A stretch of 13,926 nucleotides of DNA. Source: Synechococcales cyanobacterium PMM_0085 (GTDB lineage: Bacteria > Cyanobacteriota > Cyanobacteriia > Elainellales > Elainellaceae). Location: NCBI GenBank assembly GCA_949127705.1, contig CASBQJ010000156.1, positions 1-13,926 of the forward strand. The letters are read 5' to 3'. Position numbers and translations under genes: made by a program. A model generated the notes under the pieces. That model was not told the DNA's origin. It saw only the letters and a list, made by a program, of their open reading frames with translations, and searched no databases. Position 1 is the stretch's first letter. Each line of letters begins with the position of its first letter. Below are positions 8,557 to 13,926 of the stretch, in pieces.

Positions 8557-8858
8557 TGGGGAGCATTTCATCGCGGATTCAACCGCCCCTAATTGGCGTA
8601 GCTGAAGTTTGTCTTTGCCAAATTTCAGCCTTTTAGGGGTCGGCAAGTTCCAAAGACTCACTCACTCACTGGAGCAAGCCATGTCGGCAATGAACGTCAG
8701 TTCCCACCTCTTCTCACTAATGCTTTCACGGCCTCAGGCTTAGCTGACATGTTCTCGTTTTGTAGGGTTACATAGTCTCGCTTCACCGCCTCTGCTCGTA
8801 AAAACCATCGACGGCCATCACGGGGAGAGCAAGGACAGCGCTCCTTCTCGCCTGTTGC
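8557..8858. other. Convergent intergenic region, no gene recognised
   Basis: 302 bp between the 3' ends of two converging genes. Its left part holds a large hairpin (listed separately). The remainder has a short ACTC tetranucleotide run at 8656-8671 and no open frame with recognisable similarity. Short peptide-like stretches on both strands are broken by stops. It may include decayed coding or mobile DNA, but nothing identifiable remains. Confidence 0.5.
8586..8639. terminator. Large hairpin, likely bidirectional terminator
   Basis: GCTGAAGTTTG (8601-8611) pairs with CAAATTTCAGC (8619-8629): an 11-bp stem with one G-T wobble and a 7-base loop. An outer pair CCCCTAA (8586-8592) with TTAGGGG (8633-8639) encloses it. 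It lies 29 bp after the stop of the upstream gene, between converging genes, as expected of a shared terminator. There is only a short T-run after the inner stem (TTTT at 8631-8634), so efficiency is uncertain. Confidence 0.55.
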
Positions 8859-9653
8859 CTACGAACGAGAGCACTGTTGCCCAAATGCGCACAAATCGAG
8901 CACAGGGCAACGATCGCATGCAGGCTGTCGGTAAAAACAGCACTGTTGGCCATGGCGCATCAGCACCTGGTGGTTATCATAGACCTGCTGTGCTGTCCAT
9001 TTAGGCGGCAACTGCGCCTCCAGTAGCGCATGAGCCGCTCCGACCGCTGTGTTCGCGGGGATTAAGCCCAGACGGATGGCCACGCGGTGATGGTGGCTGT
9101 CTACAGGCAGCGCTGTCCCCCGCAACGTACTGAAGCTGATCACCGCTGCACTGGTTTTGGGGCCAACTCCCGGCAATGATTCTAACCAAGCGCGCGCGTC
9201 TGGAACTGATAAATCACCCAAAAACTCTAGCGCTAGATCGCCGTGGAGCCGCTCGGTGAGTAATCGCAAAATTTGCTGCAAGCGCGGCGCTTTCAGCTCC
9301 GGGTAGGTACAGGGTGCGATCGCCGCCTGTATATCCTCAACCGGCGCATCCCGCACGGCTTGCCAAGTGGGGTAGCGATCGCGCAACTGCCGAAACGCCA
9401 GCCCCGATGCTTTATTTTTAGTGCGGTGAGAGAGCAGCGCAGATACCAGCTCGCTCATGGGATCGAGGTTGTGGTGTCCATAGGGAATCGGGCACCCATA
9501 CTCTACGCAGAGGCGATCGTGTACCTGTAATGCCTTGTGCTGAAGGGCTTGGGCACGATCTGCTGGAGCCGGGAATGGGTCGGCTGGGGCGGTGGAAAAC
9601 AGGGGCAGTTCGGGTTGATGCACAGAAGCTGACTTAAAACGCCGGAATCTCAA
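8859..9653 (-). CDS. Endonuclease III-like DNA glycosylase (HhH-GPD, [4Fe-4S])
   Basis: Predicted base-excision-repair glycosylase/AP lyase of 264 residues. The helix-hairpin-helix LPGVGPKTSAAV carries the expected catalytic lysine (K166), and VDSHHHRVAIRLGL carries the expected catalytic aspartate (D185). The C-terminal cluster motif is complete: C239-x6-C246-x2-C249-x5-C255. It differs from standard Nth where the usual SAQTTD-like segment reads LSHRTKN (about 74-80), and it has a Pro/Ala-rich N-terminal extension of about 40 residues. An in-frame stop lies 18 bases upstream of the TTG at 9653, so the start is that TTG or the GTG at 9626. It is a stand-alone gene with no functional link to its neighbours. 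The substrate base may differ from that of canonical Nth. Confidence 0.85.
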   Translation of the reverse strand: MRFRRFKSASVHQPELPLFSTAPADPFPAPADRAQALQHKALQVHDRLCVEYGCPIPYGHHNLDPMSELVSALLSHRTKNKASGLAFRQLRDRYPTWQAVRDAPVEDIQAAIAPCTYPELKAPRLQQILRLLTERLHGDLALEFLGDLSVPDARAWLESLPGVGPKTSAAVISFSTLRGTALPVDSHHHRVAIRLGLIPANTAVGAAHALLEAQLPPKWTAQQVYDNHQVLMRHGQQCCFYRQPACDRCPVLDLCAFGQQCSRS

Positions 9654-9949
9654 TCTTAGAGGACGATTTCACCTATTGCATCTGCCAAAGGTGAGCATCA
9701 AAACCGATCCTGAGAGCGGTTATATTTCTTGAACGCTGCCAGGAGTCTGGTTCGAGCCAGAAGAACAGGCAACTGCGGTAAAGCCGGTGAAAATCGTCGG
9801 CATGACAAGCGCAAACTTGAACAAAGAAACGAGACGGTCGGAAGAAACGATTCATAGTAGTGATGGGGATGGAACAGGAATGTCCGGTTTATGTAACATT
9901 GACGCCTAACTGAATGCGGTCAGACACAGAAAAAATCCAATGGGCTACG
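9654..9949. other. Intergenic region between two minus-strand genes
   Basis: 296 bp that should contain the 3' end of the oxygenase transcript and the promoter of the glycosylase gene. A small stem TCTGG-TTCGAG-CCAGA lies near 9747-9762. A TATAAC hexamer, read on the minus strand near 9720, could be a -10 element but has no good -35. Nothing else recognisable was found. Confidence 0.35.
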
Positions 9950-10939
9950 CTAGCAGACACCGAACTGAAGACCGAGCTGCGTCAGCCATTTTCGATAAGC
10001 GATCGACATCTTGTCGCAAGGGAAATGAAACTCTTGCTGCAAATTGAGCGGCAGCTTCTGCGGTCGCTGCGACTCCACCATCGGCACATCTTGAGCCATG
10101 ACATCATCTTGGAAGGTGCGAAGTTCATCATTAGAAACTTCGGGAGAATAATTGCGGGCAACACCTAGCCAAGCAATACTGCGCGTTTCTTCAACAGGGG
10201 TGATGGCAATGAAAATCGAAAACTGCCTACCCTCGTCTCCTTTCTGAAACCAGCTCACTAGCGGTCGCAAAATTTTGTAGACATAGGAAACGGATTTTGC
10301 TTCGCCAGTCCCTTCTGGATTCGGCTGATGAAAGTGAATATTGCTGGCGCAAATTTCGCCGTTCTCAACAGTCAGATCATAATTTGACACCTCTGGAAAA
10401 TTCGGATCGCCCAGTAGCCCGCTGTGAGTAAAGGGAAAGTGGGCAATATCCACAAAGTTCTCGAGAATTCTCGGGCCGCTGGTGTTGATGTGGTAGGGGC
10501 CACACTGGAAGGCGATCGCGTTAGCTTGATCCCACTCCAAAAACGCTGGAATTTCCTGCGTTGGCTCACCCAAACAGACCCAGACAAAGCCATACCGCTC
10601 GACCACTTTGTAGGTGCGGAGATTGGCAGACTGAGGAAAAGAAGTAATTTTCAGGTCAGCCGGAATTCTTGTGCAGTGTCCCTGCAAATCGAAGGACATT
10701 GCATGATAAGGACATACAATTGCGCCGCTACAGTCAATCGACCCCTGGGAAAGGGAAACGCCTCGATGAGGACACTGATCTTGACAGGCAATAATCTTGC
10801 CTTCAAACCGCCACAGGGTAATGGCGTCACCCAGAAGATGGGCTTGCAGCGGCTGATCTGCGTTCACATGGTCTGCCAATGTGACAACGTGCCATGCGTT
10901 GTAGAGAATGGGGTCATGAGTTACATGAGTATCCAGCAT
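9950..10939 (-). CDS. Rieske non-haem iron oxygenase, alpha-subunit type
   Basis: Predicted cytoplasmic mono- or dioxygenase of 329 residues, the length of the vanillate O-demethylase/N-demethylase-like group. The Rieske [2Fe-2S] motif is C56-P-H58 ... C76-P-Y-H79, with a 17-residue spacer. The mononuclear iron site is E160-N161-x2-D164-x2-H167-x4-H172 (ENFVDIAHFPFTH). A late Asp in QDDVMAQDVPMVESQ (D284 or D278/D279) would be the third ligand. The C-terminal IAYRKWLTQLG is a pattern I associate with cyanobacterial members. No reductase or ferredoxin gene adjoins it, so electrons must come from elsewhere in the cell. The start is the ATG at 10939. It is divergent from the AsnC-type regulator, suggesting control by it. 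The substrate is unknown; hydroxylation or O-/N-demethylation are possible. Confidence 0.88.
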   Translation of the reverse strand: MLDTHVTHDPILYNAWHVVTLADHVNADQPLQAHLLGDAITLWRFEGKIIACQDQCPHRGVSLSQGSIDCSGAIVCPYHAMSFDLQGHCTRIPADLKITSFPQSANLRTYKVVERYGFVWVCLGEPTQEIPAFLEWDQANAIAFQCGPYHINTSGPRILENFVDIAHFPFTHSGLLGDPNFPEVSNYDLTVENGEICASNIHFHQPNPEGTGEAKSVSYVYKILRPLVSWFQKGDEGRQFSIFIAITPVEETRSIAWLGVARNYSPEVSNDELRTFQDDVMAQDVPMVESQRPQKLPLNLQQEFHFPCDKMSIAYRKWLTQLGLQFGVC

Positions 10940-11148
10940 AAACTAACTCTCGAAGAGAGTATAAGTGGTTGGTCATCAATGATTGCTGATAGAAAAATAA
11001 AACGTCTGAACGCTGATCCTTGAGCAGGAAAGCCGTCATGCTCTGCGTGAAGGTGCAGAAATCGTAGCGCCAAACCAATGAGCGGCTGATGAGCGGCTGA
11101 ACGCCCTCTTGCTAAAACCTTAATGAGTTGAACTACATTCTAAGAAAA

Positions 11149-11176
11149 TTCACAATCCAGAAAAGTTATCTATAAT
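11149..11176 (+). promoter_or_regulatory. Candidate sigma-70-type promoter for asnC
   Basis: TTCACA (11149-11154, five of six matches to the -35 consensus), a 16-bp spacer and a perfect TATAAT (11171-11176). Transcription would begin near 11183 and leave a 5' leader of about 70 bases before the ATG at 11252. The shared 29-bp motif lies within that leader. Confidence 0.6.
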
Positions 11177-11213
11177 ACAATCGCAATTAATCAAAAACAC
11201 GTTACTATTTCAG

Positions 11214-11242
11214 CAATCAAACGTCGAGAACCTTGTGGTTTT
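11214..11242 (+). promoter_or_regulatory. Shared motif CAATCAAA-N10-CTTGTGGTTTT, copy 1
   Basis: This motif ends nine bases before the asnC start codon. The same two blocks with the same 10-base spacer occur upstream of the creatininase gene (11916-11944). This copy includes an imperfect dyad, GAGAACC-TTGT-GGTTTTC (11226-11243, six of seven pairs). It is a candidate operator for the AsnC-type protein or an RNA leader element. Confidence 0.5.
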
Positions 11243-11251
11243 CTAAATGTC

Positions 11252-11731
11252 ATGACCCAAAGCAGCCCTATCCCTCCCACTCAAGCGCTGATTGACGATC
11301 TCGATCGCGCCATCATTGGTCTGCTCAAGGTTGAAGGACGAATGTCGTTTACCGAGGTTGCTAAACGGCTGAATCTGCCTGAAGCGACTGCCCGCTATCG
11401 AGTCCAGAAGCTGCTGCAATCCAAAATTCTTAGGGTTAACGCAACGCTAAACCCTGAATATTTGGGTACGCCTCACGTCATGATCGTTCAACTGTTTGTA
11501 GAAAACGGCAAAATTGACGCTGTTGCCGCAGCGCTAGCTGAAATTGAAGAAGTTCAGTTTGTCGCCATCACTGCGGGCCATCACAATATTGTGATTGACC
11601 TCAGTTTTGGCACTCACGATGAGCTGCTGGCCTTTTACGCAAAGCTCCATCAGATTCCTGGCGTTATCCGCTACGAGTCTCAGGTGGTGATGAAGCTGCT
11701 GAAAGCTGAGTATAAGTATGTATTGGGTTAA
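11252..11731 (+). CDS. Lrp/AsnC-family transcriptional regulator
   Basis: A 159-residue DNA-binding regulator. The N-terminal winged helix-turn-helix is at about residues 14-62 (LIDDLDRAIIGLLKVEGRMS, then FTEVAKRLNLPEATARYRVQ), the standard Lrp/AsnC layout. The C-terminal effector-binding/oligomerisation (RAM) domain is at about 70-152 and includes AITAGHHNIVIDLSFGTHDELLAFYAKL and the usual IPGVIRYESQVVMKLLK end. The family typically binds amino acids or related metabolites and often controls a divergent or neighbouring catabolic gene. Here it is divergent from a Rieske oxygenase and lies before creatininase and putA. It probably regulates some of these and itself; this is inference. No strong ribosome site precedes the ATG. 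Confidence 0.93.
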   Translation: MTQSSPIPPTQALIDDLDRAIIGLLKVEGRMSFTEVAKRLNLPEATARYRVQKLLQSKILRVNATLNPEYLGTPHVMIVQLFVENGKIDAVAAALAEIEEVQFVAITAGHHNIVIDLSFGTHDELLAFYAKLHQIPGVIRYESQVVMKLLKAEYKYVLG

Positions 11732-12107
11732 TGAACGGTGGTTGACTGGCTTAGTATCGCCCTAAACCGCAACAGGACAGCCTTTCAGCGATTTATTCAG
11801 GTTTCATCCGAGAAGCATGACATTTTTTGGCATGTTTTGAGTCAAGATAATCGCAAATAAAAAGCCGTTAAATCACTAAATTCTTAAGCGCAAAACGCAT
11901 GTATCTCTTTTCATTCAATCAAAACCGCTCACACTTGTGGTTTTAGCAAGAAAAGGCGGGTTTTCGTATCAGAAGTCACATTCACGATCGCTGTTGCTCC
12001 ACTATCCTGACAGGCGCGGGATGAGCAACTGCACAAAACCCCTCAGAGAATTAGTGCATCCTGCGATCGCCCAGTTAGCCAAGAATTTCTTTAGAGGTAA
12101 ATTGCTT
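11732..12107. promoter_or_regulatory. Upstream region of the creatininase gene
   Basis: 376 bp without a recognisable gene. A -10-like GATAAT (11846-11851) has only a poor T-rich -35 upstream. AATCGCAA (11849-11856) also occurs next to the asnC -10 (11179-11186). The shared 29-bp motif lies at 11916-11944. The creatininase frame stays open back to a GTG at 11937, but that extension shows no family similarity. AGAGG (12093-12097), ten bases before the ATG at 12108, is the likely ribosome site. Confidence 0.5.
11916..11944 (+). promoter_or_regulatory. Shared motif CAATCAAA-N10-CTTGTGGTTTT, copy 2
   Basis: Both blocks and their spacing match the copy before asnC; the ten spacer bases differ almost completely, so this is not a simple recent duplication. 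The adjoining AGCAAGA makes a 13-mer, GGTTTTAGCAAGA (11939-11951), also found in reverse orientation at 11107-11119. The motif lies 163 bp before the creatininase ATG. Confidence 0.5.
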
Positions 12108-12917
12108 ATGCATCCACTGATGATGGGTTCGTTAAGTTGGATTGAATATCAGCAGCGGCTTCAGGAGGAAAATCTCGTTGTCCTCCTCCCCTGCGGTGCG
12201 CTAGAACAGCATGGCCCTCACCTGCCGCTGGGCACAGATGCACTGCTGAGTACGGCGATCGCCCAAGGTGTGGCAGAGCAAATCAACGGCGTTGTCGCCC
12301 CTGTCATTAGCTACGGCTACAAGTCGCAGCCCAAATCCGGCGGAGGACAAAGCTTCGCGGGAACCACCAGTCTCGATGGCACCAGCTTGATCCAAGTGGT
12401 GCGAGACGTGCTGCGAGAATTGGCGCGTCAAGGCGCTGCCCGCATTGTGGTGGTAAACGGTCACTACGAGAATCAGTGGTTTCTGACGGAAGGCATTGAA
12501 CTAGCAATCCGAGAGGTCGGTGGGGCAGACCATCTCCGGGTGATGAGACTGGAATACTGGGATTTTTTGACGGATGATATTTTGAATTGCGTTTTCCCCG
12601 ATGGGTTCCCTGGCTTCGCGCTAGAACACGCCGCCGTGATGGAAACCTCTTTAATGGCGCACTATCACCCCAAATTGGTCAGACTCGATCGCATCCCAGA
12701 CGTGCCTCCAGTTAACTTTCCCCCCTACGATACATTCCCTCAACGGTCTGAATGGGTGCCCGCGTCCGGTGTGCTCTCCTCTGCCAAAGCCGCCTCTGCG
12801 GAGAAGGGCGAACTCATGGCAGATCACGTGGTCAAGGGTATTGCGGCTGCAATTCAAACGGAATTTCAGCTCTCTTTGCAACCGCCTTCGAGCCATCAGC
12901 CCGCCGCAAGTCTCTAA
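12108..12917 (+). CDS. crnA: Creatininase (creatinine amidohydrolase)
   Basis: Predicted metal-dependent hydrolase of 269 residues that would interconvert creatinine and creatine. Compared from memory with Pseudomonas creatininase, the metal ligands are all present: E33 and H35 (GALEQHG), D44, H119 and E121 (NGHYEN). Family blocks specific to true creatininase rather than general homologues are also present: GYKSQPKSGGG, GTTSLDG, YWDF (W151), NFPPYDTFP and SSAKAASAEKGEL. The position of the second active-site tryptophan of the Pseudomonas enzyme (W174) is F170 here. The ATG at 12108 is chosen because similarity begins at once (GSLSWIEYQQRL) and AGAGG lies upstream. No creatinase gene is next to it. 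A related cyclic amide could be the natural substrate. Confidence 0.88.
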   Translation: MHPLMMGSLSWIEYQQRLQEENLVVLLPCGALEQHGPHLPLGTDALLSTAIAQGVAEQINGVVAPVISYGYKSQPKSGGGQSFAGTTSLDGTSLIQVVRDVLRELARQGAARIVVVNGHYENQWFLTEGIELAIREVGGADHLRVMRLEYWDFLTDDILNCVFPDGFPGFALEHAAVMETSLMAHYHPKLVRLDRIPDVPPVNFPPYDTFPQRSEWVPASGVLSSAKAASAEKGELMADHVVKGIAAAIQTEFQLSLQPPSSHQPAASL

Positions 12918-12956
12918 CCCTTTTCTGAATTATCCACTGTAAAGGGTGTAGTACCC
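12917..12956 (+). terminator. Two overlapping hairpins after creatininase
   Basis: ACCCTTT (12917-12923) can pair with AAAGGGT (12941-12947). The same GGGT (12944-12947) can instead pair with ACCC (12953-12956) across a 5-base loop. The two folds exclude each other. No T-run follows, so termination is uncertain. Confidence 0.3.
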
Positions 12957-13100
12957 CAATCCCTCGCCAAAGCGTTATAACGCTTAAATCTCCACAACCC
13001 ATAACAATCCTTAAAACCTGTTTCCTGTGAAAATCAGGACAATGAGAAGATAGAGGACTGAGAATTCTCACATCCACGTTCTTCCAGGAGTATGTAACCT
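12957..13100 (+). promoter_or_regulatory. putA upstream region with two perfect palindromes
   Basis: AAGCGTTATAACGCTT (12970-12985) is a perfect 16-bp palindrome. TGAGAATTCTCA (13059-13070) is a perfect 12-bp palindrome. Between them TCCTG-N7-CAGGA (13023-13039) forms a short dyad. AGGAG (13086-13090), ten bases before the GTG at 13101, is the ribosome site. Perfect dyads before a proline-catabolism gene suggest operator sites, possibly for the nearby AsnC-type protein; this is inference. Confidence 0.5.
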
Positions 13101-13926
13101 GTGGTTAGTCAAGTTGGCGTCACACAATACGAACCAAACACTCAGGCGATCGCCCGTCAACTGCTGTCGGCGACCCGCGAGAACCGCTCCTTCTTTGCCC
13201 AAATGCGCGACCAGATCAATCTGAGCGAAAAACTGCTGGGTTGGACGATGGGTAATCCTGGATTGCGGGTGCAGCTATTTCACTTCATTGATGCCCTCCC
13301 ATCGCTGCAAAGCAAGGCCGAGATTGCCCGTCATTTGCAAGAATATTTAGGCAAGGACAACGTTGAGCTACCCAATGCGCTGAAGGGGATGCTGAATTTT
13401 GCCAGTCCGGAGTCGATGCCGGGGCAGGTAGCCGCCACGACCGTTTCGACCGCTGTTGAAACGCTGGCGCACAAGTATATCTCCGGCGAAACGATTAAAC
13501 AGGTCATCAAAACCCTGGAGCAGCTACGGCGCGACAAGATGGCGTTCACCGTCGATTTGCTGGGCGAGGCCGTGATTACGGAAGTCGAGGCGCAGTCCTA
13601 CCTCGATCGCTACATGGAGTTGATGGACGCGTTGACCACGGCCTCTAAGTCTTGGCCAACCGTGCCACAAATCGATACAGCCGATGGCGAAGCGCTGCCC
13701 AAGGTGCAGGTATCGGTCAAGCTAACGGCATTCTATTCGCAATTTGACCCGCTAGATGCCCAGGGCAGTCAAGCACAGGTAAGCGATCGCGCCCGCACTC
13801 TGCTGCGCCGCGCCAAAGAACTGGGTGCTGCCGTCCACTTCGACATGGAGCAATACGCCTATAAAGACCTGACGATTTCGATCCTTAAACAGATTTTGAT
13901 GGAAGCGGAATTTCGCAGCCGCAGTG
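13101..13926 (+). CDS. putA: PutA-type proline dehydrogenase, N-terminal part
   Basis: FAD-dependent oxidation of proline to pyrroline-5-carboxylate. The 275 codons visible run off the right edge without a stop, so the gene is partial. The start is GTG at 13101: an in-frame TAA ends three bases before it and AGGAG lies upstream. The N-terminal helical part (FFAQMRDQINLSEKLLGWTM, then LRVQLFHFIDALPSL) is typical of PutA-like enzymes. The catalytic barrel begins with VQVSVKLTAFYSQFDP (K207) and VHFDMEQYAYKDLT (D248, E250), both strongly conserved PRODH segments. Cyanobacterial homologues are commonly bifunctional with a C-terminal pyrroline-5-carboxylate dehydrogenase domain, which would lie beyond this window. 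Confidence 0.9.
   Translation, partial: MVSQVGVTQYEPNTQAIARQLLSATRENRSFFAQMRDQINLSEKLLGWTMGNPGLRVQLFHFIDALPSLQSKAEIARHLQEYLGKDNVELPNALKGMLNFASPESMPGQVAATTVSTAVETLAHKYISGETIKQVIKTLEQLRRDKMAFTVDLLGEAVITEVEAQSYLDRYMELMDALTTASKSWPTVPQIDTADGEALPKVQVSVKLTAFYSQFDPLDAQGSQAQVSDRARTLLRRAKELGAAVHFDMEQYAYKDLTISILKQILMEAEFRSRS

Larger units (their letters stand above)
10940..11251. promoter_or_regulatory. Divergent regulatory region, oxygenase / asnC
   Basis: 312 bp without a gene, AT-rich on the asnC side. It holds the asnC promoter and motif listed separately. On the oxygenase side a minus-strand -10-like TATACT (10963-10958) is followed by the dyad ACTCTC-GAA-GAGAGT (10946-10960), which would cover the start of transcription and leave a leader of about 12 bases. 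An 11-bp tandem duplication ATGAGCGGCTG occupies 11078-11099. The 13-mer GGTTTTAGCAAGA, read on the minus strand (11119-11107), recurs upstream of the creatininase gene. Confidence 0.55.

Noticed and set aside
8656..8671. ACTC tetranucleotide run
   Set aside because: It is too short (about four units) to call a microsatellite or phase-variation tract, and it is not in a gene.
9745..9765. GGTTCGAGCC stretch resembling a tRNA T-loop
   Set aside because: The T-stem pairs wrongly if a 7-base loop is imposed, and no anticodon arm or acceptor stem can be drawn around it.
9673..9855. A 60-codon minus-strand open frame in the intergenic region
   Set aside because: No ribosome site, no similarity I recognise and an unusual Phe/Arg/Cys-rich composition; it is at chance length.
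10462..10473. Palindrome CGAGAATTCTCG sharing GAGAATTCTC with the putA dyad
   Set aside because: It lies inside oxygenase coding sequence and encodes conserved residues next to the iron-site motif, so coding constraint explains it.
10424..11023. A 199-codon open frame on the plus strand
   Set aside because: It lies mostly antisense to the Rieske oxygenase gene, whose frame carries all the iron-binding motifs. Its translation resembles nothing and has no ribosome site.
11165..11178. GTT-N8-TAC, near the NtcA consensus GTA-N8-TAC
   Set aside because: It has one mismatch and overlaps the -10 element, not the usual activator position about 22 bp upstream of it; likely chance in AT-rich DNA.
11937..12107. 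In-frame 57-codon N-terminal extension of creatininase
   Set aside because: It has no creatininase similarity, overlaps the shared regulatory motif, and a good ribosome site precedes the ATG at 12108, where family similarity begins.

Overview
The window is almost certainly from a cyanobacterium. It carries 23 perfect copies of the HIP1 octamer GCGATCGC in 13.9 kb, spread through coding and non-coding DNA, and its proteins have a cyanobacterial character. Both ends cut through a gene.

Left half (1-8556): an exopolysaccharide assembly and export locus of the Wzx/Wzy type. On the minus strand are a 5' fragment of a Wzz/GumC-type chain-length co-polymerase (1-651) and, upstream of it in the same operon, a Wza-like SLBB export protein (688-1851). 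A 230-bp divergent intergenic region separates these from five plus-strand genes: a GT4 glycosyltransferase (2094-3320), a Wzx-like flippase (3323-4672), a Wzy/O-antigen-ligase-like membrane protein (4690-6084), a second GT4 glycosyltransferase (6237-7481) and a GT-A-like putative transferase with a DSD motif (7564-8556). Together they could assemble repeat units on a lipid carrier, flip and polymerise them, control chain length and export the polymer.

Middle (8557-9949): a convergent intergenic region with a large hairpin, then a minus-strand endonuclease III-like DNA glycosylase with a [4Fe-4S] cluster motif (8859-9653). This separates the polysaccharide locus from the catabolic genes.

Right part (9950-13926): a small metabolic cluster. 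A minus-strand Rieske non-haem iron oxygenase (9950-10939) is divergent from an Lrp/AsnC-family regulator (11252-11731). Next comes a protein that resembles true creatininase closely along its length (12108-12917), then the 5' part of a PutA-type proline dehydrogenase (13101 to the window end). The asnC and creatininase genes share an unusual upstream motif, CAATCAAA-N10-CTTGTGGTTTT. A related GGTTTT-containing element faces the oxygenase gene, and two perfect palindromes precede putA. The working hypothesis, which is inference, is that the AsnC-type protein controls the oxygenase, itself and the creatininase, forming an uncharacterised pathway for a cyclic or N-methylated nitrogen compound that may feed into proline or amino-acid catabolism. 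This is the most interesting part of the window.

No tRNA, rRNA, CRISPR array or intact mobile element was seen.
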